From Takakia lepidozioides (lineage: Eukaryota; Streptophyta; Takakiopsida; Takakiales; Takakiaceae): a stretch of DNA of 64,000 nucleotides. Made by a program: the position numbers and the translations under genes. Below, piece by piece: positions 24,301 to 35,325 of the stretch. Where the stretch lies: assembly GCA_030704615.1 (NCBI GenBank), contig CM060731.1, positions 66,752,756-66,816,755 of the forward strand, read 5' to 3'. The notes under the pieces are model-generated. The model had not been told where the DNA came from, made no database searches, and worked only from the letters and a program-made list of their open reading frames with translations. How positions within the stretch are numbered: position 1 is the stretch's first letter; each line of letters begins with the position of its first letter.

Positions 24301-27300
24301 TTGTATCAGAAAATAGATATTGTCTTCAGGCCACCCCAGCATCAGACATTGAAAATCTCCCATTGCTCTCTGCATCTGTTTTTTGTTCAAATGTAGACTC
24401 CCCACCCTGAGTTTACTAGTGCTGAGGGTAGGTAGGTCCTTCAGATCATCCTTAAGGTCCTCAACCATGTCACAAACTGGAAACTAGTTCAGGGAAGCTT
24501 TATGCCTAACTTCATTGTGCTTGGGAATTCTTCATGCTTCCAACGTAGCCTAGACACTTCAGCCTCCAAGTCAGCTTCATCTAGCAGGGTCAGTTCTTCC
24601 TGCCTAACATTCAGGTACTTGAAAAACTCCTCTACCTTTAACAGGATGGTCATCCATCCAAAGTATAGAGTCGGTCATCAATGCCGTGGAGGGAATGTAC
24701 TCTTGACGTTCCCTGCAAGCGTGGGCTTGCCTTAGCCTTATGTCCCTCATGGAGCCTTTTGCGGGTCACCATGGTTTATGGAGAGAGTTGATATAGAGTT
24801 AGGGCTTGTCTTGTCTTGACAAGAAAGGATAGACTAGACTATTTATAGACAATACAGCCTTCAAAGAAGGCACCATCACATTTTCTCGGGATCCAGACTC
24901 AACACCATGTCCATAGAGGTGATCGGGGTGGGTGGCGGTGTACTTGTATATGATCGAATGCAGGTTTCCCTCCCATGTGAGTTTTGCCCAGAGATTGCCA
25001 GAATGGGTCATTGTTTCACGGCTCCATGATAAAGAGTAGGAGACAGCTCTGTGTAATGCGAATAGCTGCTATGACAACCATCATTATATTGCAATTTGTT
25101 TTCAAACAACGCCTCTGTCAAGTCATTTCAAACTTACAATGCATATGGTTTGCAGGAAACTTGATCAATCATACTCCCCTTGTTCATATAGTGCATATTA
25201 GTAGCTCATAGAACATTACCACTAATTCGACTTCTCAGAGTCGAGTGGCTGGAACTAAGGAGTGCCATTGACTCAACTTAATCAAGAGTCAAGTAGTTGG
25301 TACTAACTTTGTTCTCATTTTCAGGTTTCCTAATTCTGACACAAGGCATCGGCTACAGTAGACCAGCCAGAAGAGCAATGTACATTGATCGGATCATGTA
25401 GAAGGTGTACACATATACTCCAGTATGCTGCTGCTACAGGGCCTAGCACATCTGAGATTAGTTCGCCATCAAATGTCATGTTGGTTCATAAGGAATCTGC
25501 ACGGAAGTACCATTCTCCTTTCTGTCTTCGCAGACCATGTATGTAATAGTAGCAGATAGTGGAAGGCACAAAATCCTGATTCCACTTTGGCGTAAGAAAG
25601 GATAATCCAGAATAGACCATCAATTTACTCCCAATAGAAATATAAGAAACAGATATGTGCTGCTTTCAAAAGTATTAGAGAGAGAATGTACTCATAAGAC
25701 ACCTTGTGGTCATTGACCCCGCGCTCAGTTTGAGCGGAACACAAAGGGAGAGAAACTACCTTTATCAGGGGCTGACACCGGTAGTACGACTTACCTTGGA
25801 ACTGACAATTGATCCGAGTTTTGCAGATATCCTCTAGAAATCCTTTTACACAAGCATCAATCTGCTGTGTGTGGTTTGCCCAATAACTATGGTCCAAAAG
25901 GGCCTGGGTTTTTGGCTCAGCCTCAAGACTTTCAAAGTTGATAAACAGAGGTACAGGCACAATTCCCTTGATGGATTTGAAGAGGACGTCGCTCTGGTGA
26001 GAGTACCCAGGACAATGAATCAGAAAGTGAATATTGTCTTCAGGTTGCCCACACAACGGGCATTTGCAATCCCCCTTTCCTCTCTGCTTCTGTTTGCAGA
26101 GAGGAAACAGTCTCTCCGCCCTAAGTTTAAACTTCAGTCTAGTGCCGAGGGTGGGTAAACCCCTGAGGTCATCCATGATGGCCTCTGCCATGTCACAGAC
26201 TGGAAACAAGTTCAGGGAAGTATTTGAGAGAGAGAATGTACTCATAAGACATTGTTTAGAGAGAGAGAGAGAGGACTGCCGGTTTCTTGGACAAGTTCAG
26301 GGAAGTATTTGAGAGAGAGAAAATGTAGACATAAGACGTTGTTTAGAGAGAGAGAGAGAGGACTGCTGGTTTCTTGGGGGTTGTCCATCAATTTGCTGTA
26401 TTGTTTGATTAAGTTGCTCCTTCTGCCTAAGTGACTTGCTGTAATCTCATGAGTTTACACTATAATGTTTTGATGTATTGAGGATTTTTATCAGATGTCA
26501 TTGGGGAAGGCTCTGGCTAACGTGCAAAATGTTGATGCGCTTGGGCATCTGTATGCAGGGTAGATCCAAATCTTCCAGACATGCCTATAGTTCATGCTAG
26601 TGATGGTTTCTGCGAGCTGACTGGTGCGTACTTTATGGATACTTCTTGCCTCTAACCTTGGGAGGGGTTCTGTAGGTTTAGATTTCAAGTGTTGTTGTTC
26701 TTTCCTGTGTGGTGCTTAGGAACAAATGTTCTCTAAAGTTATTCTCTTTCCAGCTCTTGTGCCTGGCTTTGGGGACTTGCCAATGCCACTCCAGAACGCA
26801 ACCAATCTCACTTAATGAGACATGGCACCTGACAACTCACTCACAGATGTGTGGCTAGGGTTCATGATGTGGGTGAATCCCATCACTGCCGCACTGTTTT
26901 CTCCAGCTAAAACTATCATGATACAGATCAGTGTTTATTGGGAAGAGGGGTTGGTTTCAAACCAGGGGATTCACTCGTGGCAGTTCAAGTGGCAGTCTTC
27001 TGCCAGTCATTGCATCCGGTAGCTTATGGTTTCACATATGGGCACCCCTTGACCCTGAAGTGGGTCCAGCAGTTGGCAAGCCCCTTAGCGTGCACATGCA
27101 GGGACGTCATATAGATGAGGTGAACCTTAGGTCAAATATTCATGGTGGACCCTGGTTAGGTAGTTGTGCATATATTCTTCTGTTGCCATGCCATACGGAA
27201 TGGTTCTTTGTTATGTTGGAAACCAACTGGTATGGTACAAGCATATCTCATTCCGCTTTTGATCTGCATTGCTGGCAGGTTACAGTCAAGAAGAGGTGGT

Positions 27301-28776
27301 GGGTCATAATTGCCGGTTTTTGCAGGGCCCCGACACAGACCCCGTGATTGTGCAGCAGGTATGTGTATCTGCAGTCTCTTTAGTCTTAGTCCAGAGAGCT
27401 CGGAGAACACACCTCTCAACTTTTGATGTGTGTGTGGGGGCTGTGTGTGTGTCTCTCTCTCCTGGGTGGTTGTTCTCTCTCCTGTCTTATGAGTACATTC
27501 AGTCTCTCTTATGTGTGTTGAAACTTTGTACACAGCTCTGGGAGAGCTGGAGGATGCCCCAAGGGGTTTGACATCTAAAGTTTGGAAGAAATGTTGATGA
27601 GTACACCTCTCTCTTCTTAGTCTGAGAGGGTGGTCTTTCCAAAATTGTACTTCACGTCGTCTTACAGTCATGATTTGGGCTCTGACTAGGTGTTATGTAA
27701 ACCTTCCCCTAGGACATAACTGATGTAAGCCTTATGGCCTTCTGTCACGGTTATTTTTTCAGCGACTCCAATGAATAGCCAGGTGAAACGGAAATTTGTA
27801 TCTCTCTGCAGTAGGTGTGCAGTGTGCCACCTAGCTGCCCCGGGATTACACATGGACGGTTTTTGTCCTCCTGTTTGCTTTTCCAGGATTGCTGAAGGAT
27901 GTTGTTTGTGTGCCAGATTCGGGATAGCATTGAGGCTAAACGTCCATGCACTGTTCGCATTCTAAATTACAGGTACAGCTGTGATAACATGTCATAACGT
28001 ACTGACTGCATGGTCTTGTGGTCAAATTCGTCAGTTGAGTTGCTGTTCCTATCCATTTATGTTGCAATTTCTAAAGGTGTTTTCTGTTCTGCTCCTACAA
28101 ATTGGGTTGAGTTTTGCCATAATAAGCCAACCAAAGTCACAGCTGATTTTTCTTGGTGCTTGTGGGTTCAGGAAGGACAAAAGACCCTTTTGGAACCATC
28201 TGCACATTTCCCCAGTTCGTAGTGCATGTGGAAAGGTAAGGAAATGACCAGTACATGAATACATGAGTTTGATGAGGCAAGAGTCGCATTATGATTCCCT
28301 CCTCAGCACTTCCACCTTTTTCTCTTGCCTGTAATGCTGAGATAATGCTTTCATTACAATATCAATACCAGCCCCTTTATGATTATGTGAATCCCTGCAA
28401 TGAGGTTTTCATGGGCTGTGCAAGAGTGCCACAATTTTGGGTGGAATCTTCATGATGGCTCCAGTATCCTGTTTGGCCAAATCAACAGGGGTATGTCAGA
28501 GTCGATATGATAGGGAACCATCCACTGACTTGCTCTATCTGTCTCCTTGCTAGAATGTAAATCAAGTGAGATGACTCACTGAAACGTCATTTTCCTGTGT
28601 GATGATTGCAGGTGGCTTTCTTTGTAGGAGTACAACTAGATGTGAGTGCTGCTGATGATCTGGAGGATAATGGAATGACCGCCCATATGAAACAGCTTAG
28701 TGCTGTTGGAGCTGTCCGAGTGGCTGTCCGGAGTTTGCAAGGGTCAGGTCTACGGCGAGCACCAAGGGATTTGTGA
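21399..28776 (+). CDS. PAS/LOV protein with two LOV domains (PLP/LLP type)
   Basis: This is a plant PAS/LOV protein, a flavin-binding blue-light sensor that in Arabidopsis and tomato is linked to control of ascorbate synthesis through GDP-L-galactose phosphorylase. Seven exons join in frame: 21399-22215, 23039-23258, 26559-26623, 27279-27358, 27917-27972, 28172-28235 and 28612-28776, giving 488 residues. LOV1 lies in exon 1 (about residues 80-180: [13 protein letters not shown], then [11 protein letters not shown]). LOV2 is split over exons 2-7 ([14 protein letters not shown], then [12 protein letters not shown], then VAFFVGVQL). The C-terminus [11 protein letters not shown] matches the family. 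Both LOV cores keep the photoactive cysteine. I chose the first in-frame ATG at 21,399; the frame is open from 21,264 but without an ATG. Introns, up to 3.3 kb, hold LINE fragments. Confidence 0.92.
23640..23945 (-). mobile_element. LINE family B 3' fragment, copy 1
   Basis: A 5'-truncated copy in intron 2 of the PAS/LOV gene. On the minus strand it ends with the family-specific AACAATGTCTTATGAG-type box followed by a TCTCTC tract (GAGAGAGA near 23,650 on the plus strand). It shares the GACCCCACGCCCAGTTTGGG and CACACAAGCATCAATCTGCTG blocks with the other copies. Confidence 0.75.
23946..24490 (-). mobile_element. LINE family B 3' fragment, copy 2
   Basis: A longer copy that starts near 24,490 (CACAAACTGGAAACTAGTTC) and ends at two successive GAGAGAG-bounded 3' boxes (23,945-23,975 and 23,990-24,015). 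It matches the 25.6-26.2 kb copy along its length but has lost parts of the C-terminal coding region. Confidence 0.75.
24795..25010 (-). repeat. Dispersed repeat shared with OTU intron 1
   Basis: Its reverse complement matches 50,780-50,990 and 58,325-58,461. Shared blocks are CACCCACCCCGATCACCTCTATGGA, TGCCTTCTTTGAAGGCTG, the stretch around CTATCCTTTCTTGTCAAGACA and a following CT-rich end. It sits in intron 2 of the PAS/LOV gene. Confidence 0.75.
25625..26245 (-). mobile_element. LINE family B 3' fragment with zinc finger
   Basis: A 206-codon minus-strand frame is the C-terminus of a non-LTR retrotransposon ORF2. It carries [20 protein letters not shown], the CCHC-type finger usual near the end of such proteins, then a tail ending near the GTCTTATGAGTACATTCTCT box. 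No RT domain precedes it, so the copy is 5'-truncated. It lies in intron 2 of the PAS/LOV gene, antisense to it, and has no independent function. Confidence 0.75.
26206..26375. repeat. Tandem duplication with GA tracts
   Basis: An 88-bp unit (AGTTCAGGGAAGTATTTGAG, a family B 3' box with CATAAGAC, a 16-20-base GA tract, then GGACTGCYGGTTTCTTGG) is present twice in a row, starting near 26,210 and 26,297. It follows the family B fragment and probably arose from its 3' end. Confidence 0.8.
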
Positions 28777-31344
28777 AGACCCAATGTTGACTAATTCAGG
28801 GTTGAGAGTTGCTTTAAGGGGGATAGGATAAAGGGTGTGGTGCTTCTGTCTTGTGGGAGAGCACAAACTACCAGCCTGATCTGGGTGAAACTGCCACATT
28901 TGAGAAGAAATTGAGTGTTGGTGGCTCTGCAAATGGGTGCTCTATGATCGCATGGGCCTGTTGTGAGCGTTCAATTTGCACTGAAAGGGTACCTTTAATG
29001 TGTCATGGTGTCCTCATCTCCCATCTGTGTTTGTCCTCTTTGTTGGCCTGAAAAGTTGGTGTACTTGCCAAGCCACTCTCTGAAACCATTGTTTCAGCTT
29101 TTTCTGTAGCCAAACTACACTTCAGAGCCCTATGAGCTCTAGTAAGGGGGTGAGAGAGGAGGCATGCAAGTATATCTCCTGCACCAAAGGCATTGGGCCA
29201 GCGCCAATCAGGTCCCGCAGCAAAGGGTGGGGCTCAAACGGGCTCAAACTAAACCCCAACGGTGCAATAACGCCAAATATTTTCTGGCGGGGCTGCACAA
29301 ATTGGCATTTGCCCCTCCAGATCTTGGCTTACCAAGCTCTCCACAGACCAAAGTACCCGCGGCCAGCAGAGCGGGTGGGCCCCAAACTTGCCCCAGCAAT
29401 GCCAAGACAGCGAGGCATTGGGTACTTTTTTACTCTCGTGATATTTTGGAAATTGGCCCCGGGCTTGCACGGCAGGGGTTCTTTTTTACTCTTCTGATAT
29501 TTTGGAAATTGGCCCCGCCAAGCCAGCCGCCACACAATGCATTTGGCGGGGCATTTTGGCTTGCACCGCAGGAGATGCTCTAACCAATGGGTGGAGAGAA
29601 AGAACAGGGGAAGTTTATCCGTTAAAATACTACAATGCCTTGGCTGGGTGAAATTTTACCTTTTTATGTATGGCTGAACATTTTAGTTCTCTTACTGTTT
29701 ACCTGTTTCTCAGAAAACTTTTTGTAGGATAAAGTGCACCTACTACCTCACACCCCAATGAATAGAGAGAGAGAGAGAGAGAGGCAGCTGGAGAATATCC
29801 TATTTGAGCAATCTACCAGTAGTAGGCAATCTTACAAGCACTTCATAGCCTTACATTGAAGGCACAAGCCACACCAAAGCAACTATCCCTTGGGCTGAAG
29901 CACACAAGAATTCAGACAAAGACACAGGTGAGTGCAGTATTATTCTAATTGAACAAGAACTCTAACACTGTACATTGCTTCGACCATTAGAGTGGGCTTC
30001 ATACGTATCATTCCTCATTAGTGCCTGGCAATAAAGTGAACCGTGATCGATGCTCTGGAGTCTTCCAGAAGCGGAAATTCCTCTAGGCCAGCCGATTAGT
30101 GATCAACTGCTCTTAAGAGCAAAAGATTCTCGTACGGCTTGATGCAAGTGTCCGCTAATGATAATTACAGTCATCCTGGCTGTACAACAATAGGGTAGTT
30201 GAATGATAGTGTTTCAATGGACAGAGAAGCCCAACGAGAAATAGTCAAACCACATCATCCCACCAATTCAATGTAGACAGCAATTTCAGATTCCCGACAT
30301 GTCTAGTATGGACTCCTAACAAATTTCTCCATAATAGTATACCTTGGCGCAACTGCGGCTAACGAAGAAACAGACTATAGGAGGATGATTTTCCATTGCT
30401 AAAAATTCACTCATGGGAGGATAATAGGAGCAATTAATCGAGGAAATCTGCAACTTGAGCCAAACACTGCACCACAACATGCACACAAGCATTTCAGTCT
30501 AAATCATATAGTGAACTGTCAGGAGCTTGTTAATGATACACCGCTGATACTTAACTGTCTGAGTGATGCAGGACCAGTGGGGGATTGCAACCACTTTCCC
30601 TGAATCATGTAGGGTACCAGCTGCTCTCCAAACAGGAGGCAGGCAGATACTAATTCACCTTCTAGTGTATTCAGTAGAGTCCACATTGGAACCACAAAAA
30701 TACTTCTTGGTATGATGTCAAAGACTTCACTTGATGCCAATGACTTCCCTTACATACCCTAGTGGCGAAACTGACTATCTCCAGAAGAGTTTGCGTCTGA
30801 CAGGACTGCTTGCTTTTTGGTAGGTACTAGGCAAAATTTACAGGGAACAAACAATGAGCAACACTACCACTCCGCTCATCCAAAATTTTAAGAAATGCCC
30901 TTTCTTGGCCTGGAATGTGGTCAGGGCACAATGCAGTCCTCCTGTAGTTAAGGATACTCCATGTATAAGGGCCTGCTCCCACTGACCTGAGATACTTCGA
31001 CTGTTATTGGGCAAACCAATATGTATCCCAGGTCACTGTGAGTAAAGATGGATTGTCCCCATTGGCACCTAACTAATTACACAGGGGAAACAGAGCCGGT
31101 TGAGCCCACTCAAGGAGGGTCTCCCACTCAACTTGACTGGTGCTAACAGGTCATCTCACGAAAGTGAATAGCTATACACATTTTCAGAAGATAATGGACC
31201 ACCTGAGATGATAATGGGTTGCAACCAGGAAACTTCATGACACATTATTGCCAATGAGGACACTCTTTTTAAGCTTTCATCCCCCAAGCTCGAATCAATG
31301 GGGAGGGCCCTAAGTCTTAGTGAAAGCGTCAAAACAGATTGTGA
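28777..31344. other. 3' flank and repeats, no gene recognised
   Basis: The stretch holds the PAS/LOV 3' flank, the MITE-like element at 29,180-29,582 and a GA microsatellite at 29,764-29,783. 3' exons of the minus-strand UBZ gene may lie in 29.8-31.3 kb, but none could be recognised. Confidence 0.4.
29180..29582. mobile_element. MITE-like GC-rich element
   Basis: A GC-rich island begins with TCTCCTGCACCAAAGGC and ends with the inverted form TGGCTTGCACCGCAGGAGA. It contains a near-perfect 61-bp tandem duplication (CTTTTTTACTCTYSTGATAT then TTTGGAAATTGGCCCCG, at about 29,420 and 29,488). There is no coding capacity. The inverted ends are short, so the class is uncertain. Confidence 0.45.
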
Positions 31345-31350
31345 TCCTAC

Positions 31351-34115
31351 CTCATCAATATGGAGATTGATGCTCCGATTACTGGTACTCAGCTCAAATG
31401 GAAGGCCACAAACTGGGCATTCTTGCATGCCTTCCACCCAAAACCCCCCCAGAGCACAAGGTTTCATTGCAAGCACAACCAGAATATATGCTCCCCAACT
31501 GTCACTACTGTGGTCATCTTACTCTTTGCAGAGCTTACTGAACATCACTAAGCTCAAGACTCTTTTCTAAGCGTATGCAAGTCATTAGTAATTTCAGTAT
31601 ATAGTTGCCAAATGAGCAATATGGACATAAGAGAGCTGTCTCTGATTTCAATTTCCAAATCAAGAACTTGCCAAACGTGATGATTGAGAGCTTGCCAGCA
31701 TGATGGTCGATTTGGCATTTACCTGATGCGATATGTTGGCCTGTTTGGATTGCACTAGAGGGATTATCATTGTCATGTTGCCCAGCATCTCCAAGGTCAA
31801 ACATTCTCTCAATACTTGCCCAGTCTTCTTTGCATGCTTCACTGGCTGTTTTGGCATATTTGCTCTCCACTGCTTCATTGCACTCGTCAACCATAACCAT
31901 ACCTGAAATAACTCCACTTACAGGACCTGCCCTCCTCTCATCAGTGCCTTTCGCAAACCCCTCCGTCCACTGTTCAGGAGCACAAGCTCCCCGACCATCA
32001 CAATATTTTTCCCCCTGATGCTCACTGATGTTTGATGTTGCAACGCTTGATGTAGGAATCAGCGTGTTGTCTTCAAGAGGAAAGGTGAGTGACTTTCCCG
32101 ATAAATCCACTTCTTTTGGAAATTCCAATCCAACTTTTGAAATGTGGGGAAAACCCTGGTCTTATGTCAAGGGAAAATATTTCGGCATCGCGCACAGCAT
32201 CTAGCACCAGAGATATATTTCAATTATTGATGATTCTTTCTCAACAACAAGGAATGAGCTACGAGCCAACTGATATACACTACAAGGTATGCATCCGTTT
32301 GTCATGGGACGGGAAGATACGATGAAGGGAATTAAGGTTTTCTAAATTGTGCATTGGACGACCATTCCATACGCAGTCAAGGAAGATATAGCCTTCTCTT
32401 GATATCAACAATTATATAACTGAATGGTTTTCAATACTGATGGTGATTTGTGCTGCATCATTGTAATGCAAACCATACAGGATACTCCCCTGATACCAGT
32501 GGGCAGAGGACCTTCGGGCCACTCTGCCTCTACCCACCGTCCCCACCATTCTTCTAGGTCCTCATCTCCACCATCAGAGCTGCCATCATATCTGCATTCA
32601 TCCCGTTAACTTGCTTCTGTTGATGTACACAAGAATATTCTTTGTTTTCTGTAATCTAGATATATGTGCAAGTCTCTCTATCTGTCATAATCACACAGGT
32701 AAGATCTGCTAAGAAGGAGGGGTCTAATTGCTATTCAGCATTACACTTCCTGTATGGTGCCATTGTGTCAGCTGTTACATTAACTTGACCCCCTCTAACC
32801 ACTCTGTGCATCTGCTCCATAGCAAAGCCAGGGTGAGTTTCATACCTTGGGTTGAACCCTGTGACAGATTCTGGGCGCCGTAATTTCCTGCCAGGTCTAT
32901 ACACTCCAGGGTACGTCATGGCCCACATTCATAGGGGATAGTCAATGAGTGTATCTTTCAGACATACACACATGCGTCCACAATCAGTTTCCACCACTAT
33001 AATTGTATGTCCACATCTCCCCTCACAAGCTAACATTTGGCATGTTCTCCGCTCTACCTGCTACACTGTCCAAAGCGAATATCGGAGCATGCACTCCTCA
33101 TGAGGCGTGCTACAATCTGCAAGCTACTGTAACTCAAAAGTATCACACATGATAGAAAGAGAGAAATCCCCTACATCATACAGGACGCGCAAGGATTAGT
33201 GACTGGCTTGAATGGTTCCTCAGTTCCCTGCGCTTGCTCTTGCCTTGTAGCATAATCTTGATGTAACGCCCCCGCACTCTTTAGCTTGGATCCAAAGCCA
33301 CCATCCCTCCTTGTTTCTGATGCTGAAAAATCACTTAGTAGTCGATCCAGCCGTGCAACCATAGCTCCCACATTGTGCGTCTCATCGATACAGATCAATC
33401 CAGACATCCTCAACTCCTGTTTTGTGTCTTCACTCAAGGATAAACCTTGTCGAGATTTGTACAAATTATTCATTGCTGCCATAGAGTACTGCCACTCAGC
33501 ACAGAAAGGGCCTTCAGATGGGACAGAAAAAGAATCTTCCTTCATCTCTTCCACCACAGATGAATGGAGCTGCTTTTTGCAGGATTTCAATTTCGGCCTT
33601 CGGGACTTCTCTCTGTCTTCACCAACACCGACAACTTTCTGAAATTCTTGGTCGGAACTCTGACCCCCTTCCTTTTCACATTGGATTTCCTCCGCCGATT
33701 CAATTGCATTGCCTTCGAAGGATTCGATTGTACCAAGAGGTTTTGCGGGTTTACGTTTTCGTCCTCGTTTCTTTCCCCGCTTCTTTTCTTCTCTTGCTCC
33801 TCCCTCTCCACTTCCCTTTCCGCTTGACACATTATCCCTGCCATCAGACCTCTCTCCAAACAAAGATGCTTCTTGACACGCGAAGTCATTCATTGCTATC
33901 TGATTGCAAGCAGGCCCACCCTCGAGGGATCGCGACAACGTTGAGAGGCATGTGTCCAGGTGTGAATGAATCCTAAACTCGGGTATCTGAACACCACAAG
34001 ACGGACAGCAGACGGTGGGCAGGGACTGCTTCCCTGATAACAAATTCTTCCATATCTTTGGTCTTACATTGTCTGTGCCTGCTGCACCTGCTAGTTTTCC
34101 ACCCTCCTTCACCAT
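31351..34115 (-). CDS. UBZ (RAD18-type) zinc finger protein, gene model incomplete
   Basis: Exon 1 runs from the ATG at 34,115 to about 33,171. It encodes an N-terminal UBZ4-like finger (CCPSCGVQIPEFRIHSHLDTCL region split as CPSCG, then HSHLDTCL) near residue 35. A basic stretch KKRGKKRGRKRKPAKP, probably a nuclear signal, and a long charged region follow. Further likely exons on the same strand are about 32,900-32,740 (KLRRPESVTGFNPRY), 32,590-32,495 (GGDEDLEEWWGRWVEAEWP), about 32,128-31,723 (donor seen) and about 31,480-31,351. The last ends in a second finger, ECPVCGLPFELSTSN...NLHIDE, exactly at a GT donor, so the fourth ligand should open the next exon. Such fingers bind ubiquitin in DNA-repair proteins. 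I do not recognise the family; borders between exons 1 and 4 are unresolved. Confidence 0.55.
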
Positions 34116-35325
34116 GACCACATGTGTAACAGCGAACTTTCTTCGACAGGGAATTCACGTTCCTTCTATTCACGTTCCTTCTATCTGTCTTCTTGGGGTT
34201 GTGTGCCTCTCTTCTAGTTGCTGTACAGCCGAAGGCTCAAACGCTTAACTGCAAACTTGGAAACTTGTCATGCACACCTTGAGCGCATTCTATGGTGATT
34301 CTCTGCTACGAGCGCTGCTCTCGAACCAGGATTGTTTTATCAATCAACGCAGGTGTGACTTTTCAGCTTGCGCGCAATACCCTTCTCATCCTTTAAAGCG
34401 TACACTGATGAAGGCATCGTCACTCATGCTGAGCAATTTTCTGCTAAGTTTTGCTGAAAGATTTGAAAACAAACAGTGGGTACCAAAGGAAGTATAAGCT
34501 CATTGTGGTTCTTTGCGTCTAGCTCTTATCCCTTTAGGACACTGCTTCCGGATCCATCAGTGATGAGCAATATCCAGTGTTCGCGTATCATACACATGAC
34601 TACAAGTTTATGCTTTGGATGCACTGACAGGGAAGCAACCAGTTGTAAGAGGGAAAATGATTTGTGTTGGTGGGCATGGGTAGACAGGATGACCAAGGTC
34701 AATGTGGCAACTGCGTGCTATGGTCTCCTGTTGTCATTAGATTTGACCACCATACAATTCTCCAGTTTGTCAAAATTCCTTCCAAACATCCCCACATGCC
34801 AAGACTGAAGGCTTTGCAAAGCTTGAATGAGGTCACCCTGCTTGATTCATAATGTACAAGTCACAATTACAGAACTTACAGCCTGCCAATTCGTAGTTCT
34901 CCATCAACTAGTCCGGTTGAGGAGGATGCCTGGCAAGTATTATAGTAGAAAATTGCACACTCACAGGCAATGGAATAGCAACAAACTCAATCGACTAAAT
35001 TACATACTAGTCTTTAACATCAAGGGTTGCCTTCTGAGTAACCTGCAGGTCACTGTCTGATCAACTCACAGGTTCTGTCGCCCTGCACTTGATGTGGCAA
35101 TTGACTCTCATGGACCTTCTGGCTACACCCCCATTTGATGTGTCACTTGCCCTCCATTGGGACAAAACTCTATCTTCATCAAAATCCCTCTCATTCCATC
35201 CCCCACTCATAATGACCCCAGGTATAAATTCAACCACTCTCACACGATATCAACAGGAACATAAACTACAACATACAGGATGTCTATCCCTGCCTGCACA
35301 GGAGTTTTCAACGAATTGTAGGGTA
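34116..35325. other. Intergenic, nothing recognised
   Basis: This gap lies between two minus-strand genes: upstream of the UBZ gene and downstream of the next one. No convincing exon or repeat was seen; short frames here show no domain. Confidence 0.4.

Noticed and set aside
27156-27671. 171-codon minus-strand ORF in the PAS/LOV gene
   Set aside because: It is antisense across exon 4 and GT/TC-rich intron sequence with no domain.
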